The notes beneath the pieces are model-generated. The model saw only the letters and a list, made by a program, of their open reading frames with translations, did not search any database and was not told the DNA's origin. 6,223 nt of DNA, from the NCBI GenBank assembly GCA_030632625.1, contig DAOVUK010000211.1, positions 1 to 6,223 of the forward strand, given 5' to 3'. Origin of the DNA: Gammaproteobacteria bacterium (GTDB lineage Bacteria > Pseudomonadota > Gammaproteobacteria > GRL18). The position numbers were made by a program, and so were the translations under genes. Below, piece by piece: positions 1-5,055 of this stretch; the stretch's first letter is position 1, and each line of letters begins with the position of its first letter.

Positions 1-601
1 CATCAGCTGTACCAAAGCCATCAGCCATACCGTCGATATTGAATGTACCCGTCGCATGATAGGCAAAGAAAATACCAATGAGCAGAAATATGGTCACAAA
101 TTGAGAAATAATCAGGTATTTAAATCCGGCAGCAATAGCACACTTATCATTTGACAGCAGTATCAGACCCGCCGTGGCAATCACCGACAACTCCAGAAAA
201 ACAAACAGGTTAAAGGCATCACGAGTCAGAATAATACCGCATAAAGCCATGATAAAAACCAGCAGCACAGCCATAATATGACGACCCAGTCTGAGCATCG
301 TACTTTGCATATAGATAGCAGACAGCAGACCTGACATGATAACCAGCAGCGTCAGTGCCGCTTCTGCCATGCCCATGCGCAGATTAACAGCAAAAGGCGG
401 CCTGGTACCCGCAGTAAATATTTCCACACTGGCACCACCATCAACAGCAAAGTGCAGCAGCCAGCGGCCGGCAATCCAGGCCATAACGGCCAAAGCAGTC
501 AGAGTTATAAAATAAGCGCTCTGACGCCAGCTTTCACGCAATAGTCCCAGCAGGAATGCAGTGCCAAGACCAATCACTATAAGATAAATAGCGTTTACCA
601 T
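1..601 (-). CDS. mrpD: Mrp antiporter subunit D-like protein, N-terminal 200 codons (runs off left edge)
   Basis: Translating the minus strand from the ATG at 601 gives an open frame of 200 codons reaching the window edge without a stop. It belongs to the NuoL/M/N-like proton-channel family (Proton_antipo_M) that forms the ion-translocating subunits of Mrp antiporters in the cytoplasmic membrane. Hydrophobic segments lie near residues 3-20, 30-50, 80-98, 108-125, 131-150 and 158-181. The segment NLFVFLELSV (131-140) carries the membrane Glu expected in this family; it falls at residue 137, the number I recall for the essential Glu of Bacillus MrpD. GFKYLIIS (159-166) resembles the family's conserved Lys segment. 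A GGAG sits 6 nt before the ATG, inside the end of mrpC, which overlaps by 7 nt. Full-length relatives are about 500 residues, so most of the gene is outside. A sister subunit of the same fold cannot be excluded, but position after mrpC supports MrpD. Confidence 0.88.
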   Translation of the reverse strand, partial: MVNAIYLIVIGLGTAFLLGLLRESWRQSAYFITLTALAVMAWIAGRWLLHFAVDGGASVEIFTAGTRPPFAVNLRMGMAEAALTLLVIMSGLLSAIYMQSTMLRLGRHIMAVLLVFIMALCGIILTRDAFNLFVFLELSVIATAGLILLSNDKCAIAAGFKYLIISQFVTIFLLIGIFFAYHATGTFNIDGMADGFGTAD

Positions 602-951
602 TTCAGCTCCGAGAACTTAGCAATATTGAGTGTGCCTTTCATTTCATAGAGTTTGTAGGCATAAGTGAGCATCAGAGTAGTAACACCTAAGCCAATGACA
701 ATGGCCGTCAGTACCAGTGCTTGCGGTGTCGGGTCAATAATTCTTGCTGCAGCTTCAGCAACAGGCACTGCTTCGTCCAGAATGGGTGCTGTACGGCCCT
801 GAATATAACCCACGGCAACCAGCACAATATTTACCCCGGTATTAGCAATGGTGAAGGAGACAATCATACGCAGAATATTTGGATTCGTTAATGCACCATA
901 CAGGCCCATAAGGATCAGAATAAATCCTGTGACCATGGCAATAGTAATCAT
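595..951 (-). CDS. mrpC: Mrp antiporter subunit C (NuoK-like)
   Basis: A 118-residue, almost wholly hydrophobic protein of the MnhC/MrpC family, homologous to NuoK of complex I. Three membrane segments are visible (about 3-21, 27-50 and 78-100). Family signatures are NPNILRMIVSFTIANTGVN (23-41) and DPTPQALVLTAIVIGLG (73-89), the latter nearly identical in most MrpC proteins. Length is typical. The start ATG (951) overlaps the mrpB stop by one base (TAATG), and a strong GGAGG lies 7 nt upstream, fixing the start. Known role in the family: structural and ion-path subunit of the multisubunit Na+(K+)/H+ antiporter in the inner membrane, required with the other Mrp subunits for assembly. Nothing is missing or odd. 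Confidence 0.95.
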   Translation of the reverse strand: MITIAMVTGFILILMGLYGALTNPNILRMIVSFTIANTGVNIVLVAVGYIQGRTAPILDEAVPVAEAAARIIDPTPQALVLTAIVIGLGVTTLMLTYAYKLYEMKGTLNIAKFSELKW

Positions 952-1652
952 TATGTATCCTCCGTTTCGGAAAGATTAACCAGCATAGAGCTGAATTCAG
1001 CCCCGACCTTAAGCCCGATAAATGAATAGATAATCGGTATGACACCGGCAGAAAACAGTGCGCCTAATTCACCCAGAGGTAAAAGACGATTATCAAGAAA
1101 GCCACCGGCATAAAAAATTCCCAGCACGCCAATACCAATAAAGAATAATCCGGAAATAGATTCTACTGCAGCGATAAGACTATGACTAAAGTGACGCAAT
1201 GGATCGGTCAGCAGCATCAGCAAAATGGCCGATGCTATAATCGCTCCGCCCTGAAAACCACCCCCGGGAGTAAGATGACCATTGATAAACACATAAGCAC
1301 CCAGTAACAAAATAAGCGGCACCAGAAGATAGCTGCCGGTGGTCAGGAGTTCACCTGACGGGGGTAACTTTCGCTGCAGTGATTTACCTTTATGATTTCC
1401 TCTGCCCAACAATACACCAACAATAGCGGCAGTTAAAAATAATACCGTCACTTCACCCAGAGTATCCAGACCACGATAAGTGACAATAATAGCGGTGGTA
1501 ATATTGGCCGTACCAATATCCTGTGCACTATGTTCAGCATAGTAACGTCCGGTCTGATTGAGTTCCGTATCAGGGGTATAGTTCAATAAAAGTTCAACAA
1601 AGAGAGTACCGAGTGCGAATAAAAACAATAGTACCAGAGCACGTTTAATCAT
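951..1652 (-). CDS. mrpB: Fused MbhE-like / MrpB antiporter subunit
   Basis: A 233-residue membrane protein made of two family units. Residues 1-85 resemble MbhE, i.e. the extreme C-terminal part of classical MrpA: a membrane anchor at 3-20 and the motif YRGLDTLGEVTVLF (59-72) leading into a helix. Residues 105-225 are the MnhB/MrpB domain (PF04039 type), with the hallmark NGHLTPGGGFQGG (124-136) and four hydrophobic helices. Classical MrpB is about 140 residues, so the extra length is the MbhE part. The frame could be opened 10 codons earlier at 1682, but ATG 1652 has GGGGAG about 6 nt upstream and starts exactly where homology begins, so I choose 1652. It overlaps the preceding mbhD-like gene by 8 nt. 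Expected role: inner-membrane subunit of the Mrp cation/proton antiporter. The fusion call rests on motif recognition, not an alignment. Confidence 0.92.
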   Translation of the reverse strand: MIKRALVLLFLFALGTLFVELLLNYTPDTELNQTGRYYAEHSAQDIGTANITTAIIVTYRGLDTLGEVTVLFLTAAIVGVLLGRGNHKGKSLQRKLPPSGELLTTGSYLLVPLILLLGAYVFINGHLTPGGGFQGGAIIASAILLMLLTDPLRHFSHSLIAAVESISGLFFIGIGVLGIFYAGGFLDNRLLPLGELGALFSAGVIPIIYSFIGLKVGAEFSSMLVNLSETEDT

Positions 1653-1899
1653 GTTTATCTCCCCGCACTCTGCCCAGAACAAAGAAAAACAGGAAGGTCG
1701 TTAAACCGCTGCCGATGGCCGCTTCTGTCATGGCCACATCAGGGGCGGCAAAAAACAGAAACATCACTGATGCCAGCAAGCTCACTAAACCCGCCGCCAG
1801 TATCGCTATGGATATTTGTTTCACTCTTATAGCAACAAAAGCTGCGCCAATCATTGCTGCAGCAAACAACAGAGTCAAAGCCGGCATTATTTCAATCAT
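1645..1899 (-). CDS. MbhD-like DUF4040 subunit of Mrp antiporter (detached piece of MrpA C-terminus)
   Basis: An 84-residue protein with three membrane helices (about 5-24, 28-50 and 60-76). The motif APDVAMTEAAIGSGLTT (52-68) is the hallmark of the MbhD/DUF4040 domain, which in Bacillus-type systems is fused to the C-terminus of MrpA and in Mbh-type and many proteobacterial Mrp clusters is a free subunit. The charged tail GRVRGDKHD is short. The start ATG at 1899 overlaps the mrpG stop in an ATGA junction and is preceded by AGAGGAG at good spacing. Family knowledge places this piece in the membrane arm next to MrpB/MrpC, where it contributes to the ion path. No standard bacterial symbol is secure; MbhD and 'MrpA C-terminal domain' are both used for homologues. 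Confidence 0.92.
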   Translation of the reverse strand: MIEIMPALTLLFAAAMIGAAFVAIRVKQISIAILAAGLVSLLASVMFLFFAAPDVAMTEAAIGSGLTTFLFFFVLGRVRGDKHD

Positions 1900-2294
1900 G
1901 ATTTCTCCTCTGCATCTTTATCAGACCCGGCTTTTTCGGAAAGGTCATTTTCAGAAGTAGCTTTTTGCGAAAAAGCATCGGCAAGCATATCAACACTCGT
2001 TTGCGGCGATGTTTCAATGTTACGACGATGGGCAGCACGGGCAAGCACCTGTGAAGAAAGCGGATTAGTGAAAAGCAGAAATATTCCAATCAGCAGTAAT
2101 TTAAATCCCCATTCAGGGTGTAAAAAAGCTGCCCCGGCAAGGATCAGAATAGTACCCAGTGTCGTGGTCTTGGCACCTGCCTGTATGCGATTAAAAAGAT
2201 CCGGCATACGCCATAAGCCCAGGCCGCCTAATAATAGAAAAACGGCACCGGCAACCAATAATACGCCGCCCGTTATATCCAGCAGTGATTCCAT
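1896..2294 (-). CDS. mrpG: Mrp antiporter subunit G, with acidic C-terminal tail
   Basis: A 132-residue member of the MnhG/PhaG family. Membrane helices are at about 6-27, 43-60 and 64-80. The diagnostic stretch GLWRMPDLFNRIQAG followed by AKTTTLG (26-47) is clear, as in other MrpG proteins (GLxRxPDxxxRxHAxxKxxTLG), with Gln in place of the usual His. The start ATG (2294) forms a TAATG junction with mrpF and has GAAGGA upstream. Residues 91-132 form a hydrophilic tail rich in Ser, Glu, Asp and Lys beyond the family core; it looks disordered and cytoplasmic and its role is unknown. Role by family: small membrane subunit needed for assembly and activity of the Mrp complex. Confidence 0.94.
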   Translation of the reverse strand: MESLLDITGGVLLVAGAVFLLLGGLGLWRMPDLFNRIQAGAKTTTLGTILILAGAAFLHPEWGFKLLLIGIFLLFTNPLSSQVLARAAHRRNIETSPQTSVDMLADAFSQKATSENDLSEKAGSDKDAEEKS

Positions 2295-2554
2295 TAAAAA
2301 CGTCCTTCAAGATAGCGGGCAATAGCAATCACACCGAGAAATGAGAGTAGCGCATAAACCAGAGCGACATCAAGATAAATACCTCTTTCTTCAATCAATG
2401 CACTCAGGACAATAAAAGTAATTGAGATAACAGTCAGCACATCAAAAGCAATCACCCGATCGAATGTTGACGGCCCTTTAATAAAACGCAGCAGTGCAAA
2501 TAGAAATGCGATACCTGTCAGTGCAGCAGCGACAGCAATCAGTGATTCAACCAT
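2294..2554 (-). CDS. mrpF: Mrp antiporter subunit F
   Basis: An 86-residue three-helix protein of the MnhF/PhaF family, at the usual length. Helices run about 4-24, 36-52 and 60-78. GPSTFDRVIAFD (27-38) and YLDVALVYALLSFLG (60-74) are the two family blocks; the Asp residues at 32, 38 and 62 are the ones normally conserved. The start ATG at 2554 lies inside the end of mrpE (8-nt overlap) and is preceded by GAGGTGAT, a strong ribosome binding site. The end overlaps the mrpG start by one base. In Bacillus, MrpF has been linked to bile-acid efflux as well as Na+ transport; here its role is inferred only as part of the complete antiporter. Confidence 0.95.
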   Translation of the reverse strand: MVESLIAVAAALTGIAFLFALLRFIKGPSTFDRVIAFDVLTVISITFIVLSALIEERGIYLDVALVYALLSFLGVIAIARYLEGRF

Positions 2555-3149
2555 ACATCACCTCAAGATAGGATTCAAAACCGGCTACAATCTGAGCTGT
2601 TGCCTCGTCTATATCGGTTGATTCCACAGTAACACAGTGAACGTATAGCCATTCACCATCAATTTCCATAGTTAATGTTCCGGGAGTAAGAGTAATGGAA
2701 TTAGCAAGCATCAGTCTGCCCATCCTGCTTTTTAGTCTGGTACGGACTTTAACGATACCCGGTTTGATTGGCATCAAAGGCGACAGGACAATGACAGCCA
2801 GTCTGAAATTTGCTTTAATCAATTCTTTAAAAAAATAAATATAATAAAGTATGCCGGCAATAAATGCCTGAGGTGTAGCGCGAAACTCGGTAAAAAAAGA
2901 CAGGCCGCTGCAAAATAGAATGGTGATAGCCAGTGAAACCACAATACCAACAATAAAACTGTCGACAGCTAATGTGCCATTCAGCATCACCCAAAAAAGC
3001 AGCAGGGTGACAAACAGCACCGCTCGTTTCCGAACTCCATTTTTTGGTCGAGTTTTGGTATCCAACAACAATTCTCCATACTGTTTTATCGCTATGCACT
3101 GATTTGAATAAGAAACTATATCCCGGTTTATCAAGCCGATAGCAGTCAT
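2547..3149 (-). CDS. mrpE: Mrp antiporter subunit E, first gene of the operon; start uncertain
   Basis: MnhE/MrpE family protein. Counting from the ATG at 3149 it has 200 residues. The recognisable family part begins near RKRAVLFVTLLLFWVMLNG (two early helices around 43-80), continues through the helix with YYIYFFKELIKANFRLAVIV, and ends in the soluble domain with SITLTPGTLTMEIDGEWLYVHCV, the best-conserved MrpE block. Classical MrpE is about 160 residues, so the first 30-40 residues are an unusual hydrophilic extension. A TTG at 3065 with GGAG 8 nt upstream would give 172 residues and is a realistic alternative. The frame opens with a TTG at 3161, but that lies almost at the predicted transcription start, so it is unlikely to be used. 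MrpE helps assemble the antiporter in the inner membrane. The promoter region with a tandem Pho box lies directly upstream. Confidence 0.92.
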   Translation of the reverse strand: MTAIGLINRDIVSYSNQCIAIKQYGELLLDTKTRPKNGVRKRAVLFVTLLLFWVMLNGTLAVDSFIVGIVVSLAITILFCSGLSFFTEFRATPQAFIAGILYYIYFFKELIKANFRLAVIVLSPLMPIKPGIVKVRTRLKSRMGRLMLANSITLTPGTLTMEIDGEWLYVHCVTVESTDIDEATAQIVAGFESYLEVMYG

Positions 3150-3168
3150 TGTGCTCTGCAATAATTCT

Positions 3169-3177
3169 ACTATATTA
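3169..3177 (-). promoter_or_regulatory. Predicted -10 element(s) of the mrp operon promoter
   Basis: Minus-strand reading shows TAATAT (3177-3172) overlapping TATAGT (3174-3169). TAATAT lies exactly 10 bp after the end of the proximal Pho-box half-site, the spacing of PhoB-dependent promoters, where the Pho box replaces the -35. TATAGT is the same hexamer as the E. coli phoA -10 but sits 13 bp away. No good -35 is seen at normal distance. Transcription would start near 3162-3165, about 13-16 nt before the mrpE ATG at 3149. Confidence 0.55.
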
Positions 3178-3186
3178 ATCGACGAA

Positions 3187-3216
3187 TATGACAGAAATAT
3201 GACAAAACTATGACAT
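3187..3216 (-). promoter_or_regulatory. Tandem Pho box (predicted PhoB binding sites) upstream of mrpE
   Basis: Three exact TGTCATA heptamers on the minus strand, at 3215-3209, 3204-3198 and 3193-3187, start 11 bp apart. This is the architecture of PhoB sites (7-bp direct repeats separated by 4 AT-rich bp). The promoter-proximal box, TTGTCATATTTCTGTCAT (3205-3188), matches the consensus CTGTCATAWAWCTGTCAY at 16 of 18 positions; the distal overlapping box (3216-3199) matches at about 14. Orientation and distance to the -10-like element fit activation of mrpE and the genes after it. Binding by PhoB is inferred; no phoB is in the window. Confidence 0.7.
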
Positions 3217-3222
3217 AGTTTT
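3204..3222. repeat. Perfect 19-bp palindrome overlapping the distal Pho-box repeat
   Basis: AAAACTATG and CATAGTTTT flank a single central A, giving 9-bp perfect arms. It covers the outermost TGTCATA unit and could be an operator for a dimeric regulator or a by-product of an AT-rich repeat sequence. No known consensus is recognised. Confidence 0.5.
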
Positions 3223-3264
3223 AAAAGTCAATTTTTATATTGCTCACAAGAGCTGTTTACATCC

Positions 3265-3513
3265 TCAGGCGACACCCTGAAGTTTATGAAACTTTTTACG
3301 CTCCTGAGGACGTTCCCCTTTTAATTTCCGAACCAGCAGAGAATGAGACTGCATTTCATCGGGTATGCTGATACCCATTAACTGCAAAATAGTGGGTGCA
3401 ACACTGGCAAGCCCTGAACTGGATGAAAGCTGCCAGTTTTCCTCGTCCATGACCAGACATGGTACTGGGTAGGTGATATGTAAGGTCTGGGGTACACCAG
3501 AGATAGAAAGCAT
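3265..3513 (-). pseudogene. Orphan C-terminal fragment of cofactor-independent phosphoglycerate mutase (GpmI)
   Basis: An 82-codon frame whose residues 7-63 align by eye with the last part of GpmI (alkaline phosphatase superfamily, converts 3- to 2-phosphoglycerate): PQTLHITYPVP corresponds to the HTxHTxxPVP segment that carries a metal-binding His, and GLASVAPTILQLMGISIPDEM corresponds to the GxLxDIAPTMLxLMGxxxPxEM ending of the family. The first His of the HTxHT segment is Gln here, and the usual upstream block (TADHGN and everything before it, about 440 residues) is missing, so it cannot be an active mutase. The residues after SLLV are a basic tail (RKLKGERPQERKKFHK). AGGAG lies 7 nt before the ATG at 3513, so it may still be translated as a small protein. 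An intact gpmI presumably exists elsewhere. Confidence 0.65.
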
Positions 3514-3640
3514 TCATTAACTCCTGCAGAATGTAGATATCCATATTAAAAATCAGCTTGCAACTTAATTCAGCAAAGCAATAAAACCCATCAAGTGAGT
3601 TTGTTTGCAGTTTATCTCTGCATATTATTGTTATTGCAGC

Positions 3641-3706
3641 TATTTATTGCGTATTTATCTTACCGTTTGATTAAATCATATTATTAATTTTGACACGCAA
3701 TAAATA
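3641..3706. repeat. 12-bp perfect inverted repeat with 42-bp interior
   Basis: TATTTATTGCGT (3641-3652) is matched by its exact reverse complement ACGCAATAAATA (3695-3706). The 42 bp between is AT-rich and non-coding. It could be the ends of a tiny decayed element or a regulatory or structured RNA feature; there is no clear target-site duplication. Confidence 0.5.
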
Positions 3707-3893
3707 ATAGAAATGAAAACTCTTTTTGTCTATAAAACATAAACAGGAATTGATTGTTTATTAAAAAATGCACTATGGATGTGCAGGCTGACAATCATAC
3801 GCCCTTAATTATTGATCACTATTTTATCCGTGCAGCAAAATAATGGGGGTCAATAACTAATTATCGTTTGATGACTTGTTCTTATAAGTTATA

Positions 3894-3938
3894 ACAAACT
3901 GCTTCTGTAGTTTGTCGTGCAGTGCTTAAGTTTAAGCA
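3894..3938 (-). terminator. Two adjacent hairpins, possible transcript end after tRNA-Val
   Basis: Two perfect 7-bp stems follow the tRNA by about 50-70 nt on the minus strand: TGCTTAA/TTAAGCA with a 2-nt loop (3923-3938) and ACAAACT/AGTTTGT with an 8-nt loop (3894-3915). Neither is followed by a convincing run of U, so intrinsic termination is doubtful; they may be 3'-end processing or Rho-related structures. Confidence 0.3.
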
Positions 3939-3987
3939 TTTCAAGCGATGGGATTTAGTTGAATTAAGGCAGTTTTCATTGACTTAA

Positions 3988-4064
3988 TGGTGGGTGATAT
4001 AAGATTCGAACTTATGACCCCCGCCTTGTAAGGGCGATGCTCTAACCAGCTGAGCTAATCACCC
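3988..4064 (-). tRNA. tRNA-Val (anticodon UAC), CCA encoded
   Basis: The minus strand folds into a complete cloverleaf of 77 nt: acceptor GGGTGAT/ATCACCC, D-arm GCTC/GAGC, anticodon stem TCGCC/GGCGG (one T-G pair) with loop CTTACAA, 5-nt variable region GGGTC, and T-arm ATAAG/CTTAT with loop TTCGAAT. The anticodon at positions 34-36 is TAC, which reads GUA/GUG valine codons. Discriminator A is followed by an encoded CCA (3990-3988). It closely resembles E. coli tRNA-Val(UAC) outside the T stem, which is AT-rich here. It is a single tRNA, not part of a visible tRNA cluster. Confidence 0.97.
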
Positions 4065-4084
4065 ACAGCTGTTAAGTGGTGCGT

Positions 4085-4113
4085 ATTTTACCTGAGTTGC
4101 AGAAAAATGCAAA
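4085..4113 (-). promoter_or_regulatory. Predicted sigma-70 promoter of tRNA-Val
   Basis: TTTGCA (4113-4108) and TAAAAT (4090-4085) are separated by 17 bp; the -10 matches the consensus at five of six positions. Initiation near 4078 would give a leader of about 14 nt before the tRNA. The GC-containing discriminator (ACGCACC) after the -10 is typical of stable RNA promoters under growth-rate control. Confidence 0.55.
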
Positions 4114-4176
4114 TAAAAAAATGAATATTTTAGCGCTTATTTTCCTGACTTATTATAACTCATAGAAAGAGTTCGG

Positions 4177-4863
4177 TTAACCAACAATATCCAGGACTCT
4201 GCCCCTGAACTTAACACCCAGCTGCTTTGCTTTTGCTTCGCAGGCATCAATATCTACACCTTCCAGACCATCAATTGCTGTGGCTGTGGTATCGGGTATA
4301 TAGTCAGGTGCTAAACGTAAAAATTCCAGCATACTGTCAAAAGAGCCCTTTAGTGCCGGAACACAGTGCTGATCATAGACTTTTTCATTCTGGGCATTCA
4401 TGGAAACAGAGAGTGCATCCACACATTCAGCCAGTTCAGGTAAAATATTGCGTTTATTAACCAGATTTCCCAGTCCATCAGTATTAACACGTACACGAGT
4501 ACCAGCCTGCTTACAATAAGCTGCAATCATCAGCAATTCTTTAATTCTTAAAGTCGGCTCACCAAAACCGCAAAAAACAATTTCTTCATATTGAGTGGCA
4601 TCACCAATCTTTTTTATATACTCATCAGCTGAATGGCGTTGTGACAGCAAAAGATTGTATTCGTGAACATCCATGCTGCCCTGTATTTTCGGGCAAAATT
4701 CACAGGCCAGAGTGCAGCGATCGGTCAGATTAATATAAAGATTTTTGCCAATGGTATACACCAGTGTTTCTGAGGAATTTTTTGCAGACTGCTGTAAGGG
4801 TTGCATTGTTGGTTTGCTCAAATTTTTACCTGCTTTATACTTATAAGTTTGGCTCATCGACAC
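4177..4863 (-). CDS. Radical SAM protein, TatD-linked type
   Basis: A 228-residue protein (226 if ATG 4857 is used instead of GTG 4863; both lack a well-spaced ribosome binding site, the best being AGG about 11 nt before the GTG). Residues 36-57 (YTIGKNLYINLTDRCTLAC, then EFC) contain the CxxxCxxC cluster, Cys50, Cys54 and Cys57, which binds the 4Fe-4S cluster that cleaves S-adenosylmethionine. GFGEPT (99-104) is the SAM-binding GGE-like motif, and VRVNTDG (124-130) and LSVSMNA (151-157) are the following barrel strands. The overall pattern (IGxxLYINxTxRC, GxGEPTLR) and short length match the small radical SAM proteins described as TatD family-associated. No tatD gene is visible, and the substrate is unknown. 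The first 30 residues are polar and poorly conserved-looking. It is followed after 112 bp by tRNA-Val, which has its own promoter. Confidence 0.85.
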   Translation of the reverse strand: MSMSQTYKYKAGKNLSKPTMQPLQQSAKNSSETLVYTIGKNLYINLTDRCTLACEFCPKIQGSMDVHEYNLLLSQRHSADEYIKKIGDATQYEEIVFCGFGEPTLRIKELLMIAAYCKQAGTRVRVNTDGLGNLVNKRNILPELAECVDALSVSMNAQNEKVYDQHCVPALKGSFDSMLEFLRLAPDYIPDTTATAIDGLEGVDIDACEAKAKQLGVKFRGRVLDIVG

Positions 4864-4912
4864 ATTAGTTTTGACCTGTTCATATGCCTCTCAGGTGGCT
4901 TATTTCAGAGTG

Positions 4913-4997
4913 TAGGTTGGCGCTGAGCCTGCGAAGCCCAACAATAACCGTCTAATCAGGTTCATCTGTTGGGCTTCGCAGGCTCAGCGCCAACCTA
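4913..4997. repeat. REP doublet (BIME-like), perfect 31-bp inverted repeat
   Basis: The arms 4913-4943 and 4967-4997 are perfect reverse complements around a 23-nt loop. Each arm carries GTAGGTTGG at its outer end and GAAGCCCAAC at its inner end, so each is itself an imperfect hairpin (TTGG/CCAA plus GCT/AGC) with the GTAG head typical of REP sequences mobilised by RAYT (TnpA-REP) transposases. It is richer in GC than the surrounding DNA. The position, alone in an intergenic spacer between two same-strand genes, is usual for REPs. As RNA it would form a very stable stem and could end or protect the cytochrome transcript. No RAYT gene is in the window. Confidence 0.8.
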
Positions 4998-5055
4998 CTC
5001 TTAATAATCAAGTTGTCATAATTAATGTGTTCTGGTACTAGCCAGGAGCCTGTGA

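Larger units (their letters stand above)
3545..3987. other. AT-rich gene-free spacer downstream of tRNA-Val
   Basis: I see no credible reading frame on either strand here. The stretch is strongly AT-rich and contains several inverted repeats, listed separately, plus weaker ones such as TTATTGA/TCAATAA flanking the segment near 3806-3861. It may hold decayed gene or element remnants, but no recognisable transposase or integrase residue stretch remains. Confidence 0.6.

Noticed and set aside
1816..2325. Plus-strand open frame of 169 codons
   Set aside because: It lies opposite mrpG and parts of its neighbours, whose protein families are unmistakable; the plus-strand product is rich in Ser, Lys and Cys with no domain pattern and is a shadow of the minus-strand coding bias.
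3226..3231. TTGACT as a -35 box for a sigma-70 promoter before mrpE
   Set aside because: No -10-like hexamer lies 15-19 bp downstream on the minus strand; the Pho-box arrangement closer to the gene explains the promoter better.
3356..3544. Minus-strand frame of 62 codons overlapping the GpmI fragment
   Set aside because: It is the shifted frame of the GpmI-like sequence; its ATG at 3517 is only 3 nt from the AGGAG, while the GpmI-frame ATG at 3513 has ideal spacing and clear homology.
3514..3570. Possible shifted remnant of the GpmI TADHGN segment (GCTGAT followed by AATATGGAT)
   Set aside because: The spacing to the HTxHT-like segment is about 17 nt too long and the His-Gly codons are absent; the resemblance is too weak to extend the pseudogene.
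3988..4064. tRNA-Val as an attachment site of an integrated element
   Set aside because: No second copy of the tRNA 3' end and no integrase are present in the window; the spacer downstream has no element genes.
4913..4997. CRISPR repeat or simple intrinsic terminator
   Set aside because: There are only two copies in inverted orientation, with no spacer array, and no U-run after either arm; the GTAG-headed paired structure fits a REP doublet better.
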